A DNA stretch of 30,179 nt, from the NCBI GenBank assembly GCA_003254885.1, contig QANT01003502.1, positions 1 through 30,179 on the forward strand, given 5' to 3'. Each line of letters begins with the position of its first letter. Position 1 is the first letter of the stretch. Below are positions 10,880 through 22,025 of the stretch, piece after piece. Under the pieces are notes generated by a model. The model saw only the letters and a list, made by a program, of their open reading frames with translations. It made no database searches and was not told the origin of the DNA. The position numbers and the translations under genes are program-made. This stretch comes from Purshia tridentata (lineage: Eukaryota > Streptophyta > Magnoliopsida > Rosales > Rosaceae).

Positions 10880-11140
10880 CGTTGACGGAAATACCCGCGC
10901 ACGTTCCGTAGAATTACGACGGTGCCACTAACTACCAGAGCCATATGATTTTTATACTACAAGGATTTGATTGGACTGTCGTCGTGTCACGTGTGTGTGT
11001 GTCTCATGTTTTTCACACGTGTGGAGTCGTGCTTTTATAGTCTTTTATTTGTTGCCATTTGATTTTGATGGATGGAGTTTAGTGGTTTTTGAGTTTGACG
11101 CGTTTTTCAGACCTCGGCTTTTCGCGCCGCACGTGTTGAG
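10880..11140 (-). promoter_or_regulatory. Di19 upstream region with ACGTG cores
   Basis: Three ACGTG-core sites lie upstream of the Di19 gene: TCACGTGT at 10987-10994, the palindrome CACACGTGTG at 11014-11023, and GCACGTGT at 11129-11136. A weaker CACGT occurs near 10899. ACGTG is the core of ABRE and G-box elements bound by bZIP and bHLH factors, fitting a drought/ABA-responsive gene. A minus-strand TATA-like TACTATATTAAAG lies near 10866-10878. Function is inferred from motif and position. Confidence 0.5.
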
Positions 11141-11963
11141 TAAAAGTTACCGCACGCTTTAGAGTTTAGAGCAACAGCAACCTCAGTGAAAGTTGAAAGA
11201 GGAGTTTGGATTTTTCTTCCTAGGTAAGATATGGTACATGAGTAGTTTGGCAACGTGTCGTGTTTTATGGGTGCACATTGTATGATATTTACATTTTTTT
11301 AAAGTTTGAATTACTCTAAGTTCAATACAAAAATTTTAAAAGGACACATTTAGTGTATATATATAATTTGTTGTTTTTGAGGTACTACTAGACTGACTAA
11401 TGATAAAGAGTATGTAAGCTAGTACATAAATGGCTTTTTATATGTACTTTGCTATGTCTCTTGGTGATTGAGAGTTTATTGTTCTTAGTGATTATGAGAA
11501 TCATGTTACATAAACAAACTTTTAATAAATGTGCAACTTATATTCATCAATATAACACTCATATACTTTCAATTGGAATCTACTACTCTAACCAGTGATT
11601 CACCATTCTATATTATAAAACATCAATTTACTATAAAGATTCTCATATAACATTTGTAGTTTTTATTCTGATTGTGTTCAATTTAAAACTAAAACAAACG
11701 TTTGTAATCTAGAACACATTTATTCATAAAAAGGTTCAAAGTTGGAACGATCTATACTAACTACTTGGGGGACTCACATGAGAATAAACACAAACAACGC
11801 GAGGCCTAAATACCCCAGCTATGCACAGAATGGAAGCAAAATGCTGTTTCATTTCAAGCAAAAGAAATAACTTTTAGGAACAAAGAAGGGGAAAAGATCC
11901 AAAAATAAACAATTGCCCACATAAGTTCAACCAAGTGTACAAGCAATAAAACAAAAAACGAAG
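11141..11963. other. Spacer between the exonuclease and Di19 genes
   Basis: AT-rich DNA with no believable ORF. The right part (about 11760-11963) is probably the 3'UTR of the minus-strand exonuclease gene; the left part is distal Di19 upstream sequence. No repeat ends were recognised. Confidence 0.5.
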
Positions 11964-13368
11964 TTATGCTAACTTCAGCTTTCTCTTAATTTTCTTCTTC
12001 TTCTTGGAGTTATTCAGATCCTTAGCCTTAAAAGACCTTAGAAAAAGGTCAGTGACATTGAGCTTCATGTCATAAGTCATCCTCTCAAGTATAGATGATA
12101 GCAAGTTCACATCTGACATGGCACTGTGATCTGTACCCTCTAAAGGGATCCTGTAGTACTTACCAAGTGCCTGAAGTGAGACTGAGATCTTTGGACAAGT
12201 CTTTGGTTCTGTCAATGGCATTTGGAAAAGCCTTTGAAACAAGTAAGCAATTTTGTTTCTTTCTTTTTCTGCATAGCTCTTACCATATAACTTAGCCCAC
12301 TCTCGTGCCAGAGGGAGGGTGTCCAGAAAAAACCAGTCAGGAGGAATATCAAACGAGCAGCGGTTGAATTCATTGACCAAAAAGGGTACATCAAAACAGC
12401 GTCCATTGTGAGCAGCAAGTAAAATTTGCCCTCCAGGTACTTGCCGGCTTTTGATGAAATGGAAAAGGAATGGAATCATCTCCTCCATCCTAAACAAGAA
12501 ATGCTAACCAGTTATTACCTAATACCTGTATCAGTTTGGTATTACATCAACTAATTTTACCAGAGAATACCAAATGTTATTCACTTTACTTGCAGGTGTT
12601 TAGTCATATTATAATCTCTAAGGACTAATATATCACATGCAATGGTTTACTTGACTGGAATGTTGTCAAATTAGTCATATTCTAACTACTAAAAGGAAAC
12701 AATAAAGCCCTTCTTATGAGTTATAATTTTGCAGAAGAAATTAAAAGTTCCTGTGTTGAAAGAATAACATACCTTGGGACATCTGAATGGTTTGCCATGT
12801 TAGTTGTTATACCATGGATATCGGTATTTGGAACATCTTGTTCAGGGTTTACCAGGGTCTGGAAACAACTGTTCTTGCCTCCTAGAGAATCCCGGATTGC
12901 CATTTCAACAATTCTTTCTCTCTTTCTGCAAAATCCAGTGGTTTCAACATCAAAAACAAAAACTTGTTGTTGAGAAGGCTCCGAATTTTCATTGCCCAAA
13001 ATCATTGCTTTAGCATCAGAGTATTGTATGCTTCTGAAGCTGTTTAAAGCTGATTTACTTATGGTGTTTGTTCCACCCAAAAATTCATGTCTGACATTGC
13101 TCAATTCACTGCTCTCACTCTCTCTACTTCTTTCTTCAGTTCCACCAATTCTAGGTCGCAAAATGCATGCCTTGTTGGCTCTCTCTTGAGAAGGCTCGGA
13201 AGTATTGGATGCAAACAGCTTAAACAAAGAACTAATTCCAAAGAAACATCTTAGTCTCTGAAAGTTTTGTCTCCAAGTTATGCCTAAAGGTGCTAATCGA
13301 AGAGATGGTGACTGAAGTCCAAATTTGGGTACTTGCAAGTTAGAAAAGCACTTGGAGCTTGTCCTCAT
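11964..13368 (-). CDS. DPD1: DEDDh 3'-5' exonuclease, DPD1-like (organelle DNA degradation)
   Basis: Coding exons 12773-13368 and 11964-12489 join to 373 residues. The DEDDh catalytic set is complete: D140 and E142 in FDVETTG, D232 in AHNGRCFDVPF, and H320 with D325 in HSAMSD. The N-terminal 130 residues are poorly conserved and rich in basic and serine residues without early acidic clusters, compatible with an organellar transit peptide. In Arabidopsis, DPD1 is a Mg-dependent exonuclease dually targeted to plastids and mitochondria that degrades organelle DNA in pollen and ageing leaves. The start is the ATG at 13368: the upstream in-frame ATG at 13398 lies before a good acceptor (TTTTCAG at about 13382) and would be spliced out. 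The C-terminus carries an unusual lysine cluster. A different DnaQ-fold exonuclease such as a NEN-type protein is the main alternative. Confidence 0.85.
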
Positions 13369-13381
13369 CTTTCCACAACAA

Positions 13382-14095
13382 CTGAAAATAAGTTGCATGT
13401 CATTTTCGAATTATTACAAAATAACTAAAGTGAAAAACCTCGATTTGAATAATAAAGACAAGCAATTGGGAAACACATTATAAACTGTAGCTATGTCAAA
13501 GGAAGTTACCAACTTCGCACCACAAAAAAAAAAAAACATTCTAGCACAGTCCAGAAACTAAAAAATTTAATTTAGTTTAAGAAGGGGGAAAGTTCCCTCT
13601 CAATTAAGGAAATAATTGATCACACGAATGCAAAGATTGAATAATTCAAGCTTCTACCAAGCACCAATACCATTTTTGAGTTACTTAAATCAAGCAACTT
13701 GGTACATGATATCAAAAAGAGTCCAAGTAAATCAATCCTGCTTGTCATCTCAAAGTTAAAACAATAAGTTGCTAGTGATTTCAAGCATTCTTCATGTGGT
13801 TGATAATTTTAGGAAATAATTAAACAGGAACAAATTCAAGAATTCAACTTTACCAAAGCCACATGGGTCTGTTTGTGTCTAGAATAACACTAAGAAACCA
13901 GCAACCAAGCCTGAAAAATGTCATTCCCACTAGTAATACAAAACAAAACCCATCTAGCAAGAAAAAGCAATTAAAAGAAGTAAGGTAACAAAACCAAAAA
14001 ATGCACTAGAATCGAATAAAAGAACATTCCTGGTAGTTGATACCAAACAAAATACAGTCCAGTAGTCAAGAATGCAGAGTATAAAGAAGAGATAC
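13382..14095 (-). other. Probable 5'UTR intron of the DPD1-like gene
   Basis: On the minus strand a donor AACAG|GTATCTC (boundary 14096/14095) and an acceptor TTATTTTCAG (ending 13382) flank AT-rich sequence with no coding features. Splicing here would place the ATG at 13368 as the first start in the mRNA. The join is inferred from splice consensus alone. Confidence 0.5.
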
Positions 14096-14556
14096 CTGTT
14101 GGGTACAAAATGGGAACTACAACATTTGCAGATTTGCTTGAAGTTGAAAACGGGTATTTGATTATATAGGAACTGGGTCTGGGAGTGGGAAAGGTAGTTC
14201 CTTTTTGAGCAGTTAGTGTGTGGAATGCGCGATTAACCGTCTAACCGTTTTAAGGACTAAGATCTCCACTTTGGTTGCTTTGGTCAGGTTCTTCACTCTT
14301 CCTGAACCAAAGGTTCTTCACTCTTCTCTCTAGTCCCAAGCTTAGGGCCTTCTGGTTTTCTTAACATGCAGGACTAAAAGCTCTGTCTCTGACTGTCCAC
14401 TCTAACATGTTCTTGCTTGGGCTTGAATTTGAGCCCTTTTTCATTTTCCCTCTGTTGAACCACTGTAAAGCAAACCTCATCCACTTTTTAGCCCACAAAT
14501 AGAGTGTAATTCAAGCTAATTATCCAATCCAATCAATGGGCCTTGCCCATTTGATC

Positions 14557-14562
<6 letters not shown>

Positions 14563-14601
<39 letters not shown>
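14563..14601. repeat. (AG)n microsatellite
   Basis: About 19 uninterrupted AG units. It lies upstream of the DPD1-like gene and is likely to be polymorphic. Confidence 0.95.
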
Positions 14602-14603
<2 letters not shown>

Positions 14604-15132
14604 CCATATGATTGTTTATTTTGTGATGGTCCTTCTTGGAAAGTAGGACTGAAAATCTTGCAGGTGCCTCCTTTTAATTGTTACACCATGTGCGATATTT
14701 TATCCTAGGAAATAAAAAATAAATTACACCATGTGCACTTGATTTTTAATAACAAGCATGTTGGGGGGGCAACAGATGGCCTTCAATTCTACAAATTACA
14801 ATTGTAGTGCATTCTGCTGATTCTTCCAACCAAACCATCTACTCTAATACCATTTTTCAAACCTTCATCTTGCCTCCATATTATTTTAAACTTTAACAAC
14901 TTTCTAAAATTCATTATGGGTGCAATTTAAAAAGATATCTCATTTAATATTCTCAAAAAAAAAAAAAACACATACTTATTTAGTATATGACAAACCATAT
15001 TTGATCTATAATTCTTAAAACCACTATGTTTCATATTTCTGTCAACAATTGAAAAGCATAGATTATTGGTATTTCATTTTATGGCTGCAGACTCAAACAA
15101 GGCTTCAAATTGCATCAGATATATGACAAACC

Positions 15133-15141
<9 letters not shown>

Positions 15142-15181
<40 letters not shown>
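15142..15181. repeat. (TG)n microsatellite
   Basis: About 20 uninterrupted TG units directly after a short AT run. The left flank GACAAACCATATATAT is found in inverted orientation at about 15268-15284. Confidence 0.95.
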
Positions 15182-15182
<1 letters not shown>

Positions 15183-15238
15183 AGCTTCATATTCCAAGTA
15201 TTTTACTAAACAAAAATGCTCATCAACTTGCATCAATT

Positions 15239-15345
15239 AAAACCATCTTATAGGAAAAAAAACCACACATATATATGGTTTGTCAAAAAAAAAAAAAAAA
15301 AAANNNAAAAAAAAAAAAAAAAAAAAAAAACCATCTTATAGGAAA
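15239..15345. repeat. Direct repeat flanking a poly-A run with an assembly gap
   Basis: AAAACCATCTTATAGGAAA occurs at 15239-15257 and again at 15327-15345. Between the copies are about 27 bases and a long A run (from about 15285) interrupted by NNN at 15304-15306. The arrangement (TT|AAAA target, short body, poly-A, then repeat of the target) resembles a severely 5'-truncated LINE- or SINE-type insertion with target-site duplication. Contig-end duplication at the gap is the main alternative. Confidence 0.55.
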
Positions 15346-17280
15346 TGGCAAGCTGATGTACCATGACCAACCCCATTTAAATATCTTTGTATCGAAGCAT
15401 TCCAATCTTCTAGAGTGAGAGAAAATAAATTTGCTGCGTACAACCCCATTTCAACCAGCTTTATTAATTCCCATCATTCGCATATTATGATTCCAAGTTT
15501 CCAGCTTGAGAAAATTATGCTTTCTCACTGATTAAAACAACCAAAAACAAAAAGAAGAAAAAAACGAGGTTTTATTTGTTTTTTCTGATTACTGTGAGAA
15601 AGCTATATGAGGGGCAGAGTGAGTCCATTTCTAAGAGCCATTGCTCTTTTTAAGGTAAAAAAACTTATGTTTTAGGATCCATAATCCATTCCATTCTTAA
15701 ATATTAGTTTTAAAAGTTTAAGTTATTAAGTGAAAAGACTCAATAGTCTCAGTACATATGTATACACAAGCTAGAGACTTCAACTACAATATGTGAAATT
15801 AAGAGATTTCTTTTTAAGTGATAATATAGGTGGACAAATAGTTTTTTCTTTTGAATGATATAAAAAAATGCTATGTAATTTCTATTAATTAAAATATTTT
15901 TCATTTAATAGCTATGATATCGTATTGATCATATTTATTCGAAAAATTTAAGAGATCCAATGAATATTTATGGCCTTAGAGGGTTATAGCTGATCTAATT
16001 TAGAATTAATGTTGAAACACCCTTAATTAATGTATAAATCTGATACAAGTTGCAAAGTTGTCCACTTAATTTATAATCTGATTTCCAGTCCAGTGAATCA
16101 AATCCCAAAACAGTCAACTTGGAGTTGGATCGATGGAAGTCATGGAACTTGGCATGCAATTGCAAGCCTGGCAAAGGTGGTGCTCTACTGTGTGATTGAG
16201 ATTGATCATGCGGATATGGATATCCATCCACACAAGTCCAACTGATCTGATGCCCTTATTAGGGAGGGTACATACCCTTCAATTTCTTAATTTTCTTGAC
16301 AGGTAAGTTCCCCAAAGCTTCACTTCAATAATTCCATCTTCTTCATGAACAAGAAATTGGATATCTTGTAGAGCCTAGCCTCCTCTGCTACGTGCTCATC
16401 GCCTATCCTTTCTGTGTTATATAATTGCAACTCCTAATGTTACCAACAAAATAAGGGTCATGAGATGAGACAGCAACCCCCCACCCCCTTAATTAAAATT
16501 GGATATTTATTGTCTCTAAACACTCACACAATAGCTTAGGTATATCTTTTATTGGAGAGTGCTATTTTTCTTTGACCCAACAATGAAACAAATTGGTACT
16601 AGAATTTTTTGTTGATTTGATAACACTCGTTCATAAACTCATAAATTTCTTCGACAAAAGAAGACTGAATTTCTACTAAATCAAATAATCATTCTAATAA
16701 TTGTATACCATATGTAGAGCCAATTAAGTCTTAACCTATCTATAATATCAAATTTTATTTATTTTTTATATTGACAAACTATCAATTTGAATTACTAATG
16801 ATGTTTTTTTTACCTAATTATATAATCCAAGTTCAAAGTTTGACAACCCATACCTATATTTATAATTTGCAGTCTATCTCTCTTAATCAGCTTATTATCT
16901 CATTGACGATATCCTCTCTAATCAGCCTCTCTCTCTCTTAATTCAGAAGTCATGCATATAACAAAAACCATATCCTACCCAAATTTTATTTCATTACCAT
17001 AATCAATATAATGCTCCAATCACCAAATTTATTAAATATATATATGCTTGTTAAGCAAAACAACTGAACCCACCAATTATTTTGAGAAACAAATATATGC
17101 TTTCATAGACTTTAGAATTTCCCTCTCAAATACTTAAATAGCAATGTCCTTGAATTCAACCTACTCGGATGCAACTACTTTCTTTTCCATAATAAAAAAA
17201 ATTAAAAAAATAAAAAAAATAAAGCTAAACTTTCTAATAAGTGCCCTTTAGTCCTTTAGCCTCCTCTCCTTATTTTGTGT

Positions 17281-17650
17281 TGTAGTAGTGACAGAGACGT
17301 GTGATGAGAAAACGCACGTACGTTTTAAGTGGGCCCCCGACTCTTTTATCACCGAAGCGCTGTGGCGGGGCCCAGACCCAATCCTATTTGCCGCGTTGGC
17401 CCAGTGGCTCCGTAACGCATTGGTCTTTCCTTTTGTACACTCGGCGGGGCCCACCAGTGCGCTACGAACATCACCACGTGTCCGTTCATTTTCCGGATTC
17501 AACATCGTCCAACACGTCATGTCTACGTTGGTCCCACTGCTGACGTGCACAGCTTTGAAGTGGGTCTAGTCGAGTCGAGTGGGCCCCGCATCTCAAGCCA
17601 TCTCAATACTCGTGTCGAGCCATCAGGGGTGGGTCTTTGACTCGTTGGTC
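17281..17650. promoter_or_regulatory. GC-rich island with TCP, site II and G-box motifs
   Basis: This block is much richer in GC than its surroundings. It holds TCP-type sites GTGGGCCC at 17329-17336 and 17579-17586, GGGCCCAC at 17447-17454 and GGTCCCAC at 17530-17537. Site II words GGCCCA are at 17369-17374 and 17398-17403. A G-box CACGTG is at 17475-17480, ACGTCA at 17514-17519 and TGACGTGCAC at 17541-17550. Overlapping open readings on both strands (17248-17569) look like a by-product of GC content, since none has family features. It may be a distal control element of the response regulator or the promoter of an unannotated non-coding transcript. Confidence 0.45.
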
Positions 17651-20100
17651 ACTCATCATTGTTGTATAGCTAGCATAGGTAGCTGGATCTTGGCTGTAAA
17701 TTTGGGATTGAAAAATTTTGCAATATCTATTTTTTAATAGACAAATTTTTGCAATGTGAAACAAAAAGTTAAACGTGCGGCCATATTACATATATCAAGA
17801 AATATTATATTTTGTGGATCATATTCACTTGCTAGTGAAAAGTTGAACAATGAAGTTCTTTTGACCTAGCTAGATATTGCTATATACAGCATGATTGAGA
17901 ATATCAACAACATATCATTCTTTCATTTCCATATCCTTATGGAGGGAGAGGTTGGGTCTCATCACATTGTTGTCCTTATTGTATATCCAAAGTCTCACAT
18001 CAACAACATAGCTTCAAAAATTTGCTCATATACCTAAATAAATAAAAATCTGATATCAAAATTTAAAAGTTAGTTCAAGCGATGAAAAGGAGTGAAGAAA
18101 TGAATAAAATTAATTCTACACTAAATCGTGTACAATTTATTAAAATACTGAAAAACAAAAAAATGAAGAGTTAGTTTTATATGACCCATAGTTTAGGTTG
18201 GCCTAACATGATATGAAGAATACTCCTTATTAGGGTACAAGTGGTGATTTTTTCTACCAGTCAAACTATAGCTATTAAAAGTAGTAACAACACCAAAATG
18301 GTCTCAATTTCAATCATGTTTGGAAAGGCGTGGTCACAAGTGATTTTGATAGCGATTACATGCAAGTGATGTTAATGTAGCAACTACAGAACATGTGATG
18401 GAATGAGTAAGCTAGAGAGAACAAGACCTTTTGTGACTTAGTCACATAAAAATGATAATGATTGTTAACAACCCAAAAACAAATATGAAAATCATATCAA
18501 AGACAGAATTTTCATAATATACACTATCTTGGCAAATCCAAAACAAAATGATAATCCAAGAATCAAAATTTGAAGCAAATAATTTGAGATCGAATTTGCG
18601 CATGGCATGCAGGGTATGAGGGTGTCATGTTGCTTGGGAATTGGGATGACATGCATTCATTGATGATTATTCAAATGGGAATTGGCAAATTATTTATTTA
18701 TAAATTAAAAGAGAGAAAGAAAAAGTGGGTAAAAGTTGGTTGGACTTTTTGTCCAAGTTTCATGAGACGCCACGTGGCGGAGTTCCAATGACCTGAAAGG
18801 TACCCAAAGGAGAAAGAGGGCATGCATTGTGAATTGTTTAATGGCGCGCGTGATATCAAGCTCGCGGTTACACATAATATTCCATTTTCCTTAAAAGCAT
18901 CTCTTCTCTGTATTCTCTCTGCATATATATTCCAACCCCAAAGGCCCAAAGGCCCCAAACCCATCAAAAGCTAAAACCGGAAACAATAAACAATTATTAT
19001 TAAATCATTAACTTTAAAGATTTAAATCTGTTGGAAAGCCCAGAGGCACAGCTAAAGCTTCCATCACTTCATTTTTCTATTTCGTTCATTTGCTGGTTTT
19101 TCTTGGACTTTGGGCTCTCACATTCGCGAGACTTTACTCGCCGCGGTGAGTATTAACACTGTCATAGATAAGTTGGTTAACACGTGTCATTCATATATAA
19201 TGGTAGTAATGTTTACCATCACACAAAATAAACTCATTTACAGGCATTTAATTGAGACTAAATGAGAGAGTGGCCACTGTGTTTAGCTTAGCTCACAAAT
19301 TAAATATCATGATTTTGTGAAGTGAGAGATGTGGACTTATAGTTGTGTGTGTATATATATATATATATTGATATCATGGTAATAGAAAAATGGCTACATA
19401 TGCAGTGCCCTAGAGAGGGAATATACGGATGCAGTATGTAATAAGCTACTTTGGCAATGTTGTCACAGCTTTTCTTGCAGTGGGAGTGGTAGTGGGGAAC
19501 CTAGCAATCCAAATCTATTCCTAACTAATTAACATGCTTATTAGTTGATTAATTAAGGATTCAAACTAGTATTTTTTTCTTTTTAGTCTTCGATTAAAAC
19601 TACTCAACCACCCCCCGGTGTGAAAGAGTAAAAGAACAAGCATAATTAAGGTGGATTATAAATTCAGAACGTTATAAAACACTTAATTTCGCCTAACATA
19701 TGTGGTCTGTAGGTAATTAATTATGCTCGTATTTGGAATCTACCTTATAATCTTGTACGTCATTAATTAAGGAAGCTGGCCGATTGTGAGGGTTTTACAT
19801 GTTACTAGAAAAAGAATTTGAATTTTCTATTAGTTTTTGTCGATTTTTAATTAATCTTAACTGTATATATATTATAAATTCAATAATTTGTGAAACTTTT
19901 TGTGTGAATGAGAATATGAGATCCTCTTTATAGAATGATAATCCTTAAGTTTGTATATGCATGGCTAGAAGTGAAACAATAAAATACAAAAAGAGTAAAG
20001 AAAATGGAGGAAAAATGGAAAAAAAGAAAAAGAAAAGCAATGCATGCAAAGGATGGGTAGGAAGTAGGAAGCAAACAATATAGGCCAAGGAAGCCTTATC
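17651..20100. other. Intergenic DNA with scattered G-boxes
   Basis: No convincing ORF, tRNA or miRNA hairpin was found by eye. Visible items are a small hairpin TTGGAC-TTTTT-GTCCAA at 18740-18756, a perfect palindrome CGCCACGTGGCG at 18768-18779, ACACGTGT at 19180-19187, and a TA run near 19352-19368. Confidence 0.45.
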
Positions 20101-20342
20101 CTATGATGCGGCGCCAAAGAACACGTGTCGAATGGGGGAAGTGGGTGGGAAGGTGGTAACTGCACTGCTGGAAAAGTAAAAGCTGGTCAGATACCACAAC
20201 AACAACAATAACAACAACAACACAGACGCAGAGAACAACAACTCCTTTACTCGACACTCGACGGAGACGCCGTCAGCCTTTAAACGAAAATATTCTGAGT
20301 AATAAGTAACTTTTACTCTTAAGTGGTGTGGCAGAGTAAGTA
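20101..20342 (+). promoter_or_regulatory. Leader-like CAA-rich patch with G-box and strong donor site
   Basis: ACACGTGT lies at 20121-20128. A CAA-rich stretch follows at about 20197-20222, then C- and A-rich sequence with few T, like a plant 5' leader. A strong-consensus donor, AGA|GTAAGTAT, is at 20336. This could be a non-coding first exon of the response-regulator gene or of an unrecognised transcript. No ORF is associated. The call is an inference from composition and a splice motif. Confidence 0.25.
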
Positions 20343-21740
20343 TTAGGATTAGGATTAAGATTAACCTAAATTTAAGTTCAATTTTTTCTAATATAAAAAA
20401 ATTAATTTATAATTTACTCCAATCAAAATATATAGATAAATAAAATTACATTACAAGTTATAATATTCCGATCACATACACAATTTTTTTAAGTAAGTAA
20501 TCACAATCTATTTTTTTATTTTCATTTGGTGAAAAATTGTTATGTATAACTGTAATAATATATGATATAGAATTATTATTAATTCAATCAAATTATAAAA
20601 ATTTTTATTTAAAATTGAGTTCAAATTATTGTTTTTATTACGTCAACATATTACATATTATATATTACGATAACACATGATAATTTTTCATAATCTATTT
20701 CATTTTATTATAACGAAATTAAAACATGTTGGCTGAATGTGGACTAGAGGACTCGGTCCCTAATTTTCTTTCATTTTTATTTATTTACTTTTATTGGACA
20801 CAATTTTATTTTGTGGTTTTATTTATTTACCCTTTTTGAAATGTGGACAATGGAGTATAAAATGGCAAGTAGCTAAATTGTGATGACTACCCCACAATAT
20901 ATGGAAGTGGTTGTTACTTTAGCAACATGGTTTCAAGTTTGAAGAAATGAATATTATGTTTTTGGTAAAATAGCATTAATAATCCAAATAAATACCAAAC
21001 AAAAATGATCTCCAACTCAACTATATATTTTCATAAAAGGGCTTCTCTCTTTGTATATTTATATATTTGAAGGTTTTCTATTTTTCATTTGGTATCCTTG
21101 ATTTTCTAATGCTAGACTGCCAGTTGACAAAAATTGAGAGCCTCCTTCAATCAAAAAGTAAAATCCCAATTCAATGTATTGGTACCGTACGTGCGACCAA
21201 TCAACTAATCAAGCAAACGAGTTTACCCCAAATGGAATTATTTTCATTTTGTTTTTATTTAAAGCATTGACAAAACAAAACAAAAAAACAAAAAAAGAAG
21301 AGAAAGATGCCACAGTTATTGACGTTAATGTGTATCAAATTATCAATAATGGGAGCCTTTATTATTTTTCATCAACTTTTCAAAATCATTTTTACTCAGA
21401 TGTAATACAATTAATTTTGACTTTGATTTAGAATTGATTACTGAAGTAGTCAAACTTTAACCACCTTATTTGCTGTTGCACTAGTAAAAGAGGGTAAACT
21501 GATAAAAGAAATTTTTTTGTGTGGTCAAATTAAAAGAAAATTTTGGGAAAATAGTGAGACTGTAAATCAAAGCAGAGTAAGAAGCCACAGATCTTTGACA
21601 GTAAATATAGGAGGGATGAGGTTAGTTAATTAAGTTAATTTCATATATGAGCTGTATCCACTCTTCCAGTACTGACCCACATCTGAATAAATATTAAAAT
21701 AAATAATTAACAACTAAATATTCATAAAATAAAACCAAAA
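20343..21740. other. Very AT-rich proximal upstream region of the response regulator
   Basis: Mostly A/T sequence with no believable gene. The short readings at 21067-21431 have no family features. No TATA box could be chosen with confidence because of the AT content. Confidence 0.45.
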
Positions 21741-21923
21741 CACAGGCACAATTTGAGCTTGAAGCAGAGAGAGAGACAAGTCCAGCTCTTTCAACTTCAA
21801 TCTGAGAATAAATATATATTTTTGCACATAAATCTCTCTCTCTCTCTCTCCTCACCAGAAAATCAAAATCTGTTTCAGTTTTTTTGCTTACCTCAGCCTG
21901 GTTCTCTGAATTTCGAAGTGGGT

Positions 21924-21953
21924 ATGGATCAAAACCGAAGCTTAAGCATGTAA
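21924..21953 (+). other. Upstream ORF in the response-regulator leader
   Basis: A 9-codon ORF, MDQNRSLSM, ends 72 bases before the main ATG. It is the only ATG in roughly 280 bases of presumed leader, whose CT-rich run (about 21833-21851) is typical of plant 5'UTRs. It may reduce translation of the main ORF, unless a possible 5'UTR intron (donor near 21922, acceptor at 22023) removes it. Confidence 0.45.
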
Positions 21954-22025
21954 TTCAGTTTATCTGGTTGTGCTTTTAGCTTCATCTCTCCGTTTTTCTC
22001 GTTCCCGGGATTTGGGGTTTCAGCT

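Larger units (their letters stand above)
14602..17280. other. Gene-poor AT-rich intergenic region
   Basis: No convincing gene. The overlapping short readings at 15995-16245 on both strands show no family features. ATATGACAAACCATAT appears at about 14986-15001 and 15121-15136. A strong-consensus donor-like CAGGTAAGT occurs near 16301, but no exon can be tied to it. A-rich runs lie at about 17196-17222. Confidence 0.5.

Noticed and set aside
10489-10944. 151-residue minus-strand ORF over the Di19 promoter and leader
   Set aside because: It runs through the probable TATA region, 5'UTR and exon 1 in a different frame from Di19, with no recognisable domain.
15995-16245. Overlapping 71- and 78-residue ORFs
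   Set aside because: No domain, signal or splice support. Likely chance open frames.
17248-17569. Overlapping ORFs of 80-100 residues on both strands
   Set aside because: They coincide with a GC-rich block where stops are rare. None shows family motifs, a start context or splice partners.
18799-18825. CCAAAGGAGA word resembling part of miR399
   Set aside because: The 3' half does not match and no star-strand complement is present.
19460-19490. CACAGCTTTTCTTGCAG-like word resembling miR396
   Set aside because: It differs from the mature miRNA by insertions and mismatches, and no complementary arm for a hairpin lies nearby.
20341-20366. Repeated GGATTA words, telomere-like at first glance
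   Set aside because: The plant telomere unit is TTTAGGG; only a few imperfect copies of a different word are present.
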